A stretch of DNA of 6,567 nucleotides from Bacteroidales bacterium (GTDB lineage Bacteria; Bacteroidota; Bacteroidia; Bacteroidales; UBA7960): positions 1 through 6,567 of the forward strand of contig SLRE01000024.1 of the NCBI GenBank assembly GCA_007131125.1, written 5' to 3'. Shown piece by piece: positions 6,391 to 6,567 of the stretch. Under the pieces are notes generated by a model. The model did not search any database and was not told the DNA's origin. It saw nothing but the letters and a program-made list of their open reading frames with translations. The position numbers and the translations under genes are program-made. Positions within the stretch are counted from its first letter, which is position 1. Each line of letters begins with the position of its first letter.

Positions 6391-6567
6391 TTAAATAACA
6401 CCGCCATTTACAACCAACCCGGTAAATATCATGAGGGAAAGAAATACGACCCCAAACATAATAAAAAATGCAATAAGGGTGAACCCAACCACTTTATTTT
6501 CAGGAACCCTGAGCATAATGCCTGCTCCCTTCCCAAACACAAAAACCGTGTATGCCATCCCTGCGTA
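6391..6567 (-). CDS. C-terminal part of a small membrane protein (cut by window edge)
   Basis: An open minus-strand frame runs in from the right edge and stops with TAA at 6393-6391, giving 58 residues. It has a short soluble stretch (YAGMAYTVFVFGKGAGI, then MLRVPENKVVG) followed by a hydrophobic helix at about residues 29-53 (FTLIAFFIMFGVVFLSLMIF) and the tail VVNGGVI. A Met at the fourth codon could be a start, but the frame is open to the edge and a truncated longer protein is more likely. I do not recognise the family. The stop lies 32 bp before the ATG of the M23 gene on the same strand, so the two are probably co-transcribed. Confidence 0.6.
   Translation of the reverse strand, partial: YAGMAYTVFVFGKGAGIMLRVPENKVVGFTLIAFFIMFGVVFLSLMIFTGLVVNGGVI

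Noticed and set aside
1..6567. Search for mobile elements, CRISPR arrays, tRNA or rRNA genes, riboswitches and defence genes
   Set aside because: No transposase or integrase motifs, no regular direct repeats, no cloverleaf-like sequence, and all space is taken by intact genes or short intergenic gaps.

Overview
This window looks like ordinary chromosomal DNA from a member of the Bacteroidota. Three things point there. A promoter-like site matches the Bacteroidota sigma consensus (TTG, 19 bp, TAnnTTTG) upstream of the first gene, with two further TAnnTTTG matches in the divergent intergenic region. Start codons sit in AT-rich leaders with little or no Shine-Dalgarno sequence. The encoded proteins (a YciO-like protein, a Cys-type KdsA, and an M23 peptidase with a TGPHVCF motif) read like Bacteroidota envelope and housekeeping genes. 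Order or genus cannot be assigned from the sequence alone.

Layout, left to right. A promoter and a DoxX-like four-helix membrane protein lie on + (106-588). Two bases later, convergent on -, comes a large exported protein of 814 residues with degenerate TPR-like helical repeats (591-3035). A 222-bp divergent intergenic region (3036-3258) carries a candidate promoter for each direction. On + follows a compact, probable operon of three genes: a YciO-type member of the Sua5/YrdC family (3259-3879), a small single-domain cupin (3909-4235) and kdsA (4257-5081), separated by 29 and 21 bp. kdsA overlaps tail-to-tail by 4 bp with a - strand MepM-like M23 endopeptidase (5078-6358). That gene follows, after 32 bp, the 3' end of a small membrane protein gene cut by the right edge (6391-6567).

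How the genes may work together. Two products have clear envelope roles: KdsA makes Kdo-8-phosphate for the LPS core, and the M23 protein probably cleaves peptidoglycan cross-links. The TPR-like protein is predicted to be exported, and the DoxX-like and right-edge proteins are membrane proteins, so most of the window is envelope-related. The YciO-like protein and the cupin share kdsA's transcription unit, but no biochemical link can be read from the sequence.

I found no mobile element, CRISPR array, tRNA, rRNA, phage gene or defence system, and no stretch over 300 bp without a gene. No clearly novel system is evident. The points most worth a second look are the Cys in place of a zinc-ligand His in the M23 site, the loss of TsaC signature residues in the YciO-like protein, the incomplete metal site of the cupin, and the repeated Cys-pair pattern in the otherwise unrecognised 814-residue protein.
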